Shown: piece by piece, positions 45,529-53,677 of the stretch
How the letters are laid out: every line of letters starts with the position of its first letter
Numbering within the stretch: the first letter of the stretch is position 1
Translations under genes and position numbers: made by a program
Assembly: GCF_004022215.1 (NCBI RefSeq)
Contig: NZ_SAUZ01000001.1
Span: forward strand, 299,587-363,586
DNA: 64,000 nucleotides
Reading direction: 5' to 3'
DNA from: Paenirhodobacter populi
GTDB lineage: Bacteria > Pseudomonadota > Alphaproteobacteria > Rhodobacterales > Rhodobacteraceae
The notes under the pieces: model-generated
Databases searched by the model: none
What the model was told of the DNA's origin: nothing
The model's input: only the letters and a program-made list of their open reading frames with translations

Positions 45529-46448
45529 TTCGCGGCCTCCGCGATCAGGGCGTCGAGGATCACCTGCCGGACGGCACCGGCATCGCACCCGGCGGCGAAA
45601 TGCGCGTTGAAGGACGCCCGTCCGGTTCTGGTTTCCACGACGGTGCGGCCGCGCGTCAGCTGGCCCGCGCATTCGACATCGATCCGTGCGGGTTGCCATG
45701 TGACCAGATCGGGGCGCGCGAAGGCCACCGCCGCGGCGGGGTCATACAGCGCCATCGCCGGACGCCCGCGCGACAGGGCAATGTCGATGAACCCGCCGAA
45801 GAGGTCGGCCAGCAGCGCGGCATTGGCCCCGCCCGCACCGGCGATGGGCGCCACCGTCTCGGGGCCCGCCAGAATCCGGCGGCAGAAATCCAGATCGACC
45901 ATCCGCAGCGGCAGACCCTGCGCCAGCACGATGGCCACGGCTTCCGGGTCGGCGAAGGCATTGAACTCGGCCGATGCGGTATGATTCCCCTGCGTGAGGC
46001 CGCCGCCCATCCAGACCAGCTCATCCACGCGGGCCGCGAGGTCCGGGCGCGCCAGCGCCAGCGCGGCGATATTGCCAAGCGGGCCGAGCGCGAGGATACG
46101 ACGGGGGGAGGGGGTGTCCTCCAGCCAGCGGCAGAGCGCGGCGAAGGCATCGCTGTCCGGCGGATCGCCCGCCTCGGGCAGGCTGCGCCCCCGGGTGGGG
46201 ATGCCGCTTTCGCCAAGGATCGCCTGCGCCGTTTCAAGCCGCCCCATGACCGGCGCCGCGCGTCCGGTATGGACCGGAAAGCGCCAGCCAAGGGCCCGCG
46301 CCGCGCCCGCCGCATTGCGCCGCACCTGCGCCAGCGGCGCATTGCCGAAGACCAGCGAAACCCCGTCGACGGGCAGGCCCGACCGCGTCACCACCATAAT
46401 CGCGGCGATGTCGTCAAAGCCCATGTCGGTGTCGATCCAGACCCCCAT
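45525..46448 (-). CDS. Inosine/uridine-preferring nucleoside hydrolase family protein
   Basis: The 307-residue protein starts MGVWIDTDMGFDDIAAIMVV, which contains the Ca-binding DTDxxxDD motif of nucleoside hydrolases, followed by SLVFGNAPLAQVRRN, ILALGPLGNIAALAL and EFNAFADPEAVAIV. It splits N-ribosides into base and ribose. Preference between purine and pyrimidine cannot be told, but the adenine deaminase next to it suggests purine. It lies three bases after the transporter ATPase gene and overlaps ade by four. Confidence 0.9.
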   Translation of the reverse strand: MGVWIDTDMGFDDIAAIMVVTRSGLPVDGVSLVFGNAPLAQVRRNAAGAARALGWRFPVHTGRAAPVMGRLETAQAILGESGIPTRGRSLPEAGDPPDSDAFAALCRWLEDTPSPRRILALGPLGNIAALALARPDLAARVDELVWMGGGLTQGNHTASAEFNAFADPEAVAIVLAQGLPLRMVDLDFCRRILAGPETVAPIAGAGGANAALLADLFGGFIDIALSRGRPAMALYDPAAAVAFARPDLVTWQPARIDVECAGQLTRGRTVVETRTGRASFNAHFAAGCDAGAVRQVILDALIAEAAK

Positions 46449-46451
46449 GGC

Positions 46452-47477
46452 TCAACCGAAGCGGCGCAGGGTGGCGGCGGTGGCGGCGGGCAGGCCGAAG
46501 CTGACCGTGTCGCCGAGGTCATGGGCGGGATGCGCAGCGTCCGCCTCGGCCTTGATCGGGCCGAGCGGCGTGTCGAGCAGGTATTCCCGCGCGCTGCCCG
46601 CGAAGGAGGAACTGCGCACGACGCCGCTGAACGGGCCGTTCCCGAGTGCTACGGCACGCGGCCGCCATGCCAGCGCCGCCGCATCGGCGGGCGCATCGGC
46701 GATCGGGGCCGTGCCGCCGGGGGTGACCAGTTGGCCATCCTTCAGCGCGAAGATGTTCTCGAACCCGACGAAATCCGCCACGAAGGCCGATTCCGGCCGG
46801 TTGTAGATGTCCTCGGGCGTGCCGATCTGCTCGATCGCGCCGTTGCGCATGACCACGATGCGGTCGGCCAGCGCCAGCGCCTCGATCTGGTCATGGGTGA
46901 CGAAAATCATCGTCACGCCGCTTTCCTTCTGCACGCGCTGCAATTCGGTCCGCATTTCCAGCCGCAGCCGCGCGTCGAGGTTCGACAGCGGTTCGTCCAG
47001 CATCAGCACCTTCGGCTCCATCACCATGGAACGCGCCAGCGCTACGCGCTGCTGCTGCCCGCCCGACAGCTCGGGCGTCTTGCGGTTGGCAAAGGGCGAC
47101 AGCCCGACCGAGGCGATGGCGGTCAGCACCCTGTCCTCAAGCGGTTTGCCAGACATGCCCTTGAGCCGCAGCCCGAAGGCCACGTTTTCAAATACCGTCA
47201 GATGCGGGAACAGCGCGTAGGACTGAAACACCAGCCCCACCTCGCGCCGGTTCGCCGGGGTGCGGGTGATGTCGCGGCCATCAAGCACGATGCGGCCCGA
47301 TTTCACCGGCATCAGCCCCGCGATGGCGCGCATGGTGGTGGTCTTGCCGCAGCCCGAGGGGCCGAGCAGCGCGACAAGCTCGCCCCGCCGGATCGAGAGG
47401 TTCAGCCCCTCGACCGCGGTGGTCTTGCCATAGGCGAGCGTCAGCCCGTCGAGAAGAAGGAAGGAGGCGTCAGACAT
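46452..47477 (-). CDS. ABC transporter ATP-binding protein (PotA/FbpC type)
   Basis: The 341-residue ATPase is complete: Walker A GPSGCGKTTTM, Q-loop VGLVFQSYALF, signature LSGGQQQR, Walker B VLMLDEPLSNLD, H-loop FVTHDQIEAL, then a TOBE domain (FALKDGQLVTPGGTAPIADA). It drives uptake by the two permeases encoded before it; the start codon lies eight bases inside the upstream permease gene. The family imports polyamines, ferric iron or related ions. Context argues for a purine nucleoside or base, which would be a less usual cargo for this class. Confidence 0.93.
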   Translation of the reverse strand: MSDASFLLLDGLTLAYGKTTAVEGLNLSIRRGELVALLGPSGCGKTTTMRAIAGLMPVKSGRIVLDGRDITRTPANRREVGLVFQSYALFPHLTVFENVAFGLRLKGMSGKPLEDRVLTAIASVGLSPFANRKTPELSGGQQQRVALARSMVMEPKVLMLDEPLSNLDARLRLEMRTELQRVQKESGVTMIFVTHDQIEALALADRIVVMRNGAIEQIGTPEDIYNRPESAFVADFVGFENIFALKDGQLVTPGGTAPIADAPADAAALAWRPRAVALGNGPFSGVVRSSSFAGSAREYLLDTPLGPIKAEADAAHPAHDLGDTVSFGLPAATAATLRRFG

Positions 47478-48249
47478 AGCGGGAGAACCCCAGAAAACGT
47501 TCGGCGAGGAAGACGATGCCGATGGAGAGGAAGGCCAGAAGCGACGACAGCGCGGCGACGGAGGGGTCGAACACGATCTCCATATAGCCGAGCATGTCGA
47601 TGGGCAGGGTGCGCACCCCCGGCCCCGACAGGAACAGCGACACCGGCACCTGATTGAAGCTGGTGACGAAGCCGAGGATGAAGGCCGAGAGGATGCCGCC
47701 CCGGATGTTCGGCAACACGACGCTGAAGAACGCGCCGAGCCGCGACGCGCCGAGCAGCACCGCCGCCTCCTCCATGTCGGAGCGCAGGTTGGCGAGGCTT
47801 GCCGAGACCACGCGCACCGCATAGGGCAGGATCAGCGCGGTATGCGCCAGAAACAGCGCCAGCGTGATCGACAGGCCGATCGGGATGACGAAATAGCGCA
47901 GCAGCGCAAGGCCGACGATGATGCCGGGCACGATGATCGGCAGCGACACCATGAAGCGCACCGTTTCCGCCCCCGGCAGGCGATAGCGCGCCATCGCGTA
48001 GGACGCCGGGATGCCGAGGATCAGCGCCGCGATGGTGCCGCCGATCGCCAGGAACAGCGACATCGCGAAACTTTGCCGGAAGCTTTCCACCGTGAAGACC
48101 TTGGCGATCCATTTCAGCGAAAAGCCCTGCGGCGGGAAGGCCAGCGTGTCGCCCGCCGAGAAGGAGGCCGCGACGATGATGGCGAACGGCCCGATCAGGA
48201 ACAGCATCACCAGCGCGAGGGTCAGGGGGGCGAGGATCTTTTGCATCAT
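47470..48249 (-). CDS. ABC transporter permease (PotC-like)
   Basis: The 259-residue inner-membrane protein has about six spans, with the EAA loop DMEEAAVLLGASRLGAFFSV followed by VVLPNIRGGILSAFILGF, which contacts the ATPase. The second of a permease pair, it overlaps the first by four bases (ATGA) and the ATPase by eight. Confidence 0.92.
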   Translation of the reverse strand: MMQKILAPLTLALVMLFLIGPFAIIVAASFSAGDTLAFPPQGFSLKWIAKVFTVESFRQSFAMSLFLAIGGTIAALILGIPASYAMARYRLPGAETVRFMVSLPIIVPGIIVGLALLRYFVIPIGLSITLALFLAHTALILPYAVRVVSASLANLRSDMEEAAVLLGASRLGAFFSVVLPNIRGGILSAFILGFVTSFNQVPVSLFLSGPGVRTLPIDMLGYMEIVFDPSVAALSSLLAFLSIGIVFLAERFLGFSRYV

Positions 48250-49073
48250 TTCCGGTTCCTCGCGGTTGCGATGCGCCGCAGAAGGATGTTGGCGCTGAAG
48301 CTCATCACGATCAGCAGGAAGGCGATGACCGAGGCCGCGACGAAATTGTTGGCAACGGTGACCTGTTGATAGAGCAGGGTTTCCAGCATCAGCACCTTCG
48401 ATCCGCCAAGGATCGCCGGGGTGATATAGGCCGTCAGCGACCCGGTGAAGACCAGCGTGCCGCCGACGATCAGCCCCTCGCGGGTGAGGGGCAGGATGAT
48501 CTTCCAGAACACCTGAAACCAGTTGGCGCCAAGGATGCGCGCGGCGGGCACGGCGTCCTTCGGCAGGTTTTCGAGCGCGCTGATGAGCGAGATGATCATC
48601 AGCGGCAGGAACAGTTGCAGCAGGCCGATGAAGACGGCGGTTTCCGTGAACAGGAAGCGCACGGGTTCATCCGTCAGCCCGACCAGCATCAGCGCCTGAT
48701 TGACGATGCCGGTACGGCCGAGGATCACGATCCACGCATAGGTCCGCGCCACCGGCGAGATCATCAGCGGCAGCACCACGAGCCCGATCATCCGCCCCTT
48801 GGCGCCCGGCGGCAGCGAGACGATGGCATAGGCCGTGGCATAACCGATCACCGCGGCGGCGGCCGTCACCATCACGCCAAGCTTCAGCGTGCGCAGGAAC
48901 ACCTTCTGGTTCAGCGGCTGGGAAAAGAAATCGACGAAGGCGGACAGTGTCCAGCCCTGCGCCGAGCGGAAGCCTTCGGACAGCAGCAGGCCGACCGGGA
49001 TCAGAAAGACGATGGCGGCGAATATCGCCGCCGGAAGGGCAAGCGCATAGGCTTCGGCCCGGTTCTGGAACAT
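48246..49073 (-). CDS. ABC transporter permease (PotB-like)
   Basis: The 275-residue protein has about six spans and the EAA loop NLPKDAVPAARILGANWFQV. It is the first permease of the pair. The gap to the upstream binding-protein gene is 121 bases and holds two hairpins, the only long junction in the operon, as expected where binding protein is needed in excess. Confidence 0.92.
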   Translation of the reverse strand: MFQNRAEAYALALPAAIFAAIVFLIPVGLLLSEGFRSAQGWTLSAFVDFFSQPLNQKVFLRTLKLGVMVTAAAAVIGYATAYAIVSLPPGAKGRMIGLVVLPLMISPVARTYAWIVILGRTGIVNQALMLVGLTDEPVRFLFTETAVFIGLLQLFLPLMIISLISALENLPKDAVPAARILGANWFQVFWKIILPLTREGLIVGGTLVFTGSLTAYITPAILGGSKVLMLETLLYQQVTVANNFVAASVIAFLLIVMSFSANILLRRIATARNRK

Positions 49074-49133
49074 GTGCCAACCCTTCAGGTCTGGAACAGC
49101 GCGCCACGGAAGACGCAGGGGATCACGTCGGAA

Positions 49134-49185
49134 CGCCTTGCGCGGAGCAAGGCGGAAAGGGGCCGTCCCCCCGGTGGGGAACGGC
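49134..49185 (-). promoter_or_regulatory. Tandem RNA hairpins between binding-protein and permease genes
   Basis: On the minus strand, GCCGTTCCCC pairs with GGGGACGGC (49162-49185, one bulge), and then CGCCTTG pairs with CAAGGCG (49134-49153). No strong U-tract follows, so partial termination or 3'-end protection of the binding-protein message is likely. Confidence 0.55.
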
Positions 49186-49194
49186 GATGTCTGC

Positions 49195-50226
49195 TTACTG
49201 GCCGACCTTGGAGTTCCATTCCGCGAGCCATCCGTCGCGGTTGTCGAGCGCCACCGCCGAAGGGATCAGCTTCAGGCTGCTCGCGGTTTCCTCGCCATAG
49301 GTGATGTTGTCGGCGACCTCGTCGGGCACCACCACCTCGGAATTGGCGGGGCTGTCGACCAGTGCTTCGGCAAGTTTGGTCTGCACCTCGGTCGAAAGCC
49401 AGTAGTCCATGAACTGGAGCGCCAGATCCGCGTTCTTGGTGCCCTTGGTCAGAACCATGACATTCATGCCGCCGGTCTGGCCTTCCTTGGGGGTGGCCCA
49501 GCCAAGCGGCAGGTCGAGCTTGGTGAACGGGGCCCAGGAAAAACGGCCGATCGGCGCGGCCCAGATCTCTTCTTGCTGCATCAGCTGCACGAGCTGCGAG
49601 GATTTGACGTAGAAGGTGACGATATCGTCCTTCCTCTCGGCCACAGCCTCGATCGCGGCTTTCAGGTCCGGGGTGTTCTGCCCGAGCGCCTCGCCCAGCA
49701 TGAACAGCGCCGGCGGCCCCTGGTTCGTGGTGATGTTCGGGAAGGCGACATGCGAGGCATATTCGGGCTTCAGCAGGTCGGCCCAGGAGTCGATCTGCAT
49801 CTTGTCGGTGCGGTAGACGATCGAGGTGGCGTAGAAGGTATAGCCGACGCTCATCCCGTCGCCGTTCGGATCCTTGGCGATGTCATAGAGCTTGTCGAAA
49901 TTCGTCAGCTTCGCGGTGTCGATGGCGTCGATCAGCCCGGCGCGGCTGGCCTGCAGGGCATCCGCCATCGAGATCACGGCCATGTCGATCACCGGATTGG
50001 CCTTGTTGGCCTCCATCTTCGCCAGCCGCTCGACGCTGTTGCCGGTCTCGACGACCAGCTTGCAGCCGCATTGCGCCTCGAAGGGATCGTAGAGCATCTT
50101 CTTGTATTCGTCCTGCGCGAAGGCATAGACCGAGATTGTCAGGGTCTTTTCCTGCGCCTGCGCGCTTCCGAGGCCAAGGCCGAGGATGAGCGCGGTCGCC
50201 GAAGCCAGCACCGCCTGTCGTTTCAT
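49195..50226 (-). CDS. Periplasmic solute-binding protein
   Basis: The 343-residue protein has a signal peptide (MKRQAVLASATALILGLGLG, cleavage near AQAQE) and a family-1/PotD-like binding fold: LTISVYAFAQDEYKKMLYDP, MSVGYTFYATSIVYRTDKM and GMNVMVLTKGTKNADLALQF. A Cys pair, CGC, early in the mature part may form a disulfide. Ligand identity is not readable. GGAGG precedes the ATG at 50224-50226. The start overlaps the LacI gene stop by four bases, which is unusual because binding-protein genes are normally uncoupled from their regulator. Confidence 0.9.
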   Translation of the reverse strand: MKRQAVLASATALILGLGLGSAQAQEKTLTISVYAFAQDEYKKMLYDPFEAQCGCKLVVETGNSVERLAKMEANKANPVIDMAVISMADALQASRAGLIDAIDTAKLTNFDKLYDIAKDPNGDGMSVGYTFYATSIVYRTDKMQIDSWADLLKPEYASHVAFPNITTNQGPPALFMLGEALGQNTPDLKAAIEAVAERKDDIVTFYVKSSQLVQLMQQEEIWAAPIGRFSWAPFTKLDLPLGWATPKEGQTGGMNVMVLTKGTKNADLALQFMDYWLSTEVQTKLAEALVDSPANSEVVVPDEVADNITYGEETASSLKLIPSAVALDNRDGWLAEWNSKVGQ

Positions 50227-51287
50227 CTTGAGTAACCTCCGTTGTCGGTTCGTTGCGTTGTCATGGCGCGCGCCGAGCTTTGCCGGATGACAAGACTCAT
50301 CGGGACGCTTTCCTTGTGATGCGGCGGGGCCTTGACCGGGCCTTTCGGCAGGTCGTCGCCCGCGGCGCGGCGTTCGATCGCCAATGTCAGCGCCTCGACC
50401 GCGATCCTTGCGATGGCGGCCAGATCCATGCGCACCGTCGTCAGCGAGGGCCGCACGACCGGCGACCAGACCAGATCGTCGAAGCCGGTCACGCTCATGT
50501 TCTCGGGCACGGAAATGCCGGCGCCAAGTATCTCGGTCAGGGCGCGCAGGGCGGTCAGGTCGGAAACGGCCGAACAGGCGGTGAACCCGGCGCGGTAATA
50601 GTCGGCAAGGCCAAGCGGGCAGCCGGGGCCGTGTCTGGCCTCGACCTTCTCGACCCAGATCACTTCGCTCTCGGCGCCGTTCGAGAGCCGGGATTTCATC
50701 CCCCCGATGCGGTCGTTCTGCACGATCGAGTCCGGGTTGTTGCCGATGATCAGGATCTTGCGATGCCCAAGGCCGATCAGATGATCCATCACCAGCTGGC
50801 CGCCCTGCCAGTGATCCGCGGACACCGTATTGCCCGGGGTCGAGGGCGAATCGATCACCGCGACCGGCGTGCCGACATCGGCCACGCGCGTTCCGCGCCG
50901 CAGGACGATGACCACGCCATCGACACCGCGTTCCAGCAGACGGCCGATCACTTCGGTCTGGGTCGAGACATTGTTGCGCGAGTCGGCGATGAGGACGCCA
51001 TACCCCGCCTCTGCCGCGGAACTCTCGATCGCCTGCGCGATCTGCGGAAAAAGCGGGTTCGCAATATCGGGCAGCACCAGCCCGAGCACGTAGGAGCGCC
51101 CGGTGCGCAAGGCACGCCCCGCCATGCCGGGCACGTAGCAAAGATCGTTCGCCATCGCGCGGATACGTGCGGCCAGATCAGGCGAAACCCTGCCTTTGCC
51201 GGCCAAGGCATTCGAAACCGTCGCCACGGACACATCGAGGCGCGCGGCGATCAAACTCATGTTGGGACGGGTTCGGCTGCTGGCCAT
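50223..51287 (-). CDS. LacI-family transcriptional regulator
   Basis: The 354-residue protein has a helix-turn-helix start (MSLIAARLDVSVATVSNALA, with GKGRVSPDLAARI), the hinge region, and a periplasmic-binding-like effector domain (YVLGLVLPDIANPLFPQIAQ; IGNNPDSIVQNDRIGGM). It is the first gene of the nine-gene operon, so it would repress itself and the transport genes through the palindrome in its own promoter. The effector is probably a purine or nucleoside, as in PurR, but that is inference. Confidence 0.92.
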   Translation of the reverse strand: MASSRTRPNMSLIAARLDVSVATVSNALAGKGRVSPDLAARIRAMANDLCYVPGMAGRALRTGRSYVLGLVLPDIANPLFPQIAQAIESSAAEAGYGVLIADSRNNVSTQTEVIGRLLERGVDGVVIVLRRGTRVADVGTPVAVIDSPSTPGNTVSADHWQGGQLVMDHLIGLGHRKILIIGNNPDSIVQNDRIGGMKSRLSNGAESEVIWVEKVEARHGPGCPLGLADYYRAGFTACSAVSDLTALRALTEILGAGISVPENMSVTGFDDLVWSPVVRPSLTTVRMDLAAIARIAVEALTLAIERRAAGDDLPKGPVKAPPHHKESVPMSLVIRQSSARAMTTQRTDNGGYSR

Positions 51288-51316
51288 CTGTGCCCGGAGG
51301 TGCGGGAAGGGGGGGT

Positions 51317-51332
51317 GATTAAACGTTTAATC
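51317..51332. promoter_or_regulatory. LacI-type operator palindrome
   Basis: GATTAAACGTTTAATC is a perfect 16-bp palindrome with the central CG typical of LacI-family operators, centred ~37 bases upstream of the LacI gene's start codon. It is AT-rich in a GC-rich gap, and probably overlaps the operon promoter. Confidence 0.75.
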
Positions 51333-51552
51333 GAAACTAGACGAAGCGGTTGCGAATGTCGAACGGATTTTCGCCAGTGATCCGATTGGATGGATTCCGG
51401 GCCCCAGCCTCATTGATTTCGGGGCCGAAGAGAATTGTGGTAGGGGGCGCGATGGCCGAGGCAACCCGTGATGCGGGGCGGGCTGCGCGCAGACGGCGCT
51501 ACCATGTCAGGGCGGCCCCGGGATGCGTTGATTCAGGGAAGGGTGCCGCGGT

Positions 51553-52212
51553 TCAGGTGATTCCGCCTTTTCTCGCACGCAGGATGAACTCCATCCCTTG
51601 GGCGATGTCCGCGCGCAGGGCATCGACGAACCCGTCCACATCGCGCCGCGCGAGGGCGTCGGTGGTTTCCTTGTGGTAATCCGCCACGACCGTCTGCGCG
51701 CCGTATTGCCCGGCGATGAAGCGCATCGAGGGGCCGGATTGCAGCCACAATATCTCGATCAGCCGCATCAGCACCGGCGCATCGGCCTTGCGGTAGATAT
51801 GGAAATGGAACGCGAAATTGGCCTTCATGTAGCGGCCAAGATCGTTTCCGGCGATCGCCTCGTTCACCGCAGTGTCCTGCGCGATCAGCATGTCCAGATC
51901 GGCGTGGGTGAGGTTGGGATAGGCGCGGCGGGCGGTTTCCGGTTCGATCTGCATCCGCGCGAACAGCACGTCGGAGTGGTTTTCGAGGCTGAGCTTCGGC
52001 ACCTCGATGGTCCGGCTGTCGCTGAAGCGCAGCGCGCCTTCGGCGACCAGCCGGCGCACGGCGTCGCGCACGGGAATGACGCTGAGGCCGGAGGATTGCG
52101 CCAAAGCCCGGATGGAAACGCGGTCGCCCGGCAGGAACTCCCCCTCCCAGATCCGGGCGCGGAGTTTCGCATGCAGCACATCTGCTACCGTATCAGGCTC
52201 ATAATCGTTCAA
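51553..52212 (-). CDS. GntR-family regulator with FCD domain
   Basis: The ~219-residue regulator has a winged helix (VADVLHAKLRARIWEGEFLP, then GDRVSIRALAQSSGLSVIPV, RDAVRRLVAEGAL) and an all-helical FCD effector domain with the metal-type His residues (FHFHIY; DYHKE). The start is uncertain: TTG at 52210-52212 has GGGAG upstream, while a GTG at 52257 gives 15 more residues. It is divergent from the polyamine locus and likely controls it. The 265-base gap behind it, 51288-51552, contains only the LacI operator. Confidence 0.88.
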   Translation of the reverse strand: MNDYEPDTVADVLHAKLRARIWEGEFLPGDRVSIRALAQSSGLSVIPVRDAVRRLVAEGALRFSDSRTIEVPKLSLENHSDVLFARMQIEPETARRAYPNLTHADLDMLIAQDTAVNEAIAGNDLGRYMKANFAFHFHIYRKADAPVLMRLIEILWLQSGPSMRFIAGQYGAQTVVADYHKETTDALARRDVDGFVDALRADIAQGMEFILRARKGGIT

Positions 52213-52261
52213 TTTTTCATCATCTCCCGTCCAGACCCGCAAAAACCGGCAAAACACCTAC

Positions 52262-52295
52262 CATGATATAACACGTTCATTCATCGTATAACAGT
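52262..52295. promoter_or_regulatory. Direct repeats between GntR gene and polyamine locus
   Basis: ATATAACA (52266-52273) and GTATAACA (52286-52293) are spaced 20 bases apart, two helical turns. Each includes a TATAAC box, so they may be regulator sites, -10 elements, or both. Confidence 0.45.
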
Positions 52296-52314
52296 TAGCT
52301 GGAAACACGGAATC

Positions 52315-53670
52315 ATGCAGATGATCAGAACAGGGCCTGATGTGGAAAGAAAAGCCGAAACGGAATTCTTTCTGGCGGCGCATTGCGATCTGAACGGCGT
52401 TTTCCGGGGCAAGCGCGTTCCCGCGGATCAGGGGGACAAGATCCTGAAGGCCGGTATCCGCATGCCGATGTCGTCGATTGGCGTCGATATCTGGGGCACC
52501 GACGTTCTGGGCAACGACCTGTTCGACCGCGGCGATCTGGACGGCATCGTGGAGCCGACCGGGCGGGAGCCGATCCCGCTCGTCTGGGGGAGGTCGCCCG
52601 CGCTGTTCGTGCCGATGTGGATGCGGCTGGAAAACGGCGCGCCGTTCTTTGGCGATCCGCGCCGGGTGCTGGCCGGGGTGCTGGACCGCTATGCGGGGCA
52701 GGCGCTGACGCCGGTCGTCGCCATGGAGCTGGAATTCCACCTGATCCGCGACACCGGCGAGGCCGTGCCCGTGCCCGTCGCCGATGTGCCGCCCGCCCAT
52801 GCCGGGGGTGCCGATACGATCTATTGCCTCGATGAACTCGGGCAGGTGGGCGAATTCCTCGATGATGTCTATGCGATGGCCTCCGCCTGCGGGATCCGGC
52901 TTGAAGCGGTCACGTCGGAAAGCGGGCCGAGCCAGTATGAATTCAACCTCGTCCACCGGGCCGATGCGCTGCGCGTGGCGGATGATACCGTCTACCTCAA
53001 GCAGATCGTGCGCAACGTGGCGCGGCGGCACGGGATGCGGGCGACCTTCATGGCCAAGCCCTATATGGAACATGCGGGAAACGGGCTGCACATGCATTTC
53101 AGCCTGCTCGACGCCGCGGGCCGCAACGTGTTCGACAATGGCGGCGCCGAGGGCACGCCCGCCCTGCGCCATGCCGTCGCCGGGCTGCTGGCGGCGATGC
53201 ACGACACCGCGCTGATCTTTGCGCCGCATCGCAATTCCGCGCGCCGGCTGCGGCCGGGAACGCTGGCGCCGGTCAATGCCACATGGGGATATGAAAACCG
53301 CACCGCCGCCGTGCGCATTCCGGGCGGCCCCGCCGCCGCGCGGCGGATCGAGCATCGCGTCGCGGGCGCCGATGCCAACCCCTATCTGGTCGTCGCCGCC
53401 GTTCTTGCCGCCGCGCTGAAGGGGATGGACGAGGCGCTCGATCCGCCCGCCGCGACCGATGGCAATGTCGAGACCGCCACCGCCCCGGCCTGCGCCGTTC
53501 CGCCCGACTGGCGGCAGGCGATCGAGGCGTTCGAGGCCAGCGCGCTCGTCAAGGCGCTGTTCCCGGCGGATTTCATCATGATGTTCGCAAGCTGCAAGCG
53601 GCAGGAACTGGCGGTGTTCGAGCAGGAGATCTCCGCCCTCGAATACCGCAGCTATCTTCATACGGTCTGA
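52315..53670 (+). CDS. Glutamine synthetase-family enzyme (gamma-glutamylpolyamine synthetase-like)
   Basis: The 451-residue protein has the glutamine synthetase fold: the ATP/metal block VVAMELEFHLIRD, SGPSQYEFNLVHR, FMAKPYMEHAGNGLHMHFSL and WGYENRTAAVRIPGG. Sequence and neighbours place it with PuuA-type enzymes that couple glutamate to an amine. It is not GlnA, since it lacks the adenylylation Tyr region and stands next to an FAD oxidase. It starts the seven-gene plus-strand operon; the next gene follows after seven bases. Confidence 0.9.
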   Translation: MQMIRTGPDVERKAETEFFLAAHCDLNGVFRGKRVPADQGDKILKAGIRMPMSSIGVDIWGTDVLGNDLFDRGDLDGIVEPTGREPIPLVWGRSPALFVPMWMRLENGAPFFGDPRRVLAGVLDRYAGQALTPVVAMELEFHLIRDTGEAVPVPVADVPPAHAGGADTIYCLDELGQVGEFLDDVYAMASACGIRLEAVTSESGPSQYEFNLVHRADALRVADDTVYLKQIVRNVARRHGMRATFMAKPYMEHAGNGLHMHFSLLDAAGRNVFDNGGAEGTPALRHAVAGLLAAMHDTALIFAPHRNSARRLRPGTLAPVNATWGYENRTAAVRIPGGPAAARRIEHRVAGADANPYLVVAAVLAAALKGMDEALDPPAATDGNVETATAPACAVPPDWRQAIEAFEASALVKALFPADFIMMFASCKRQELAVFEQEISALEYRSYLHTV

Positions 53671-53677
53671 GACGGAC

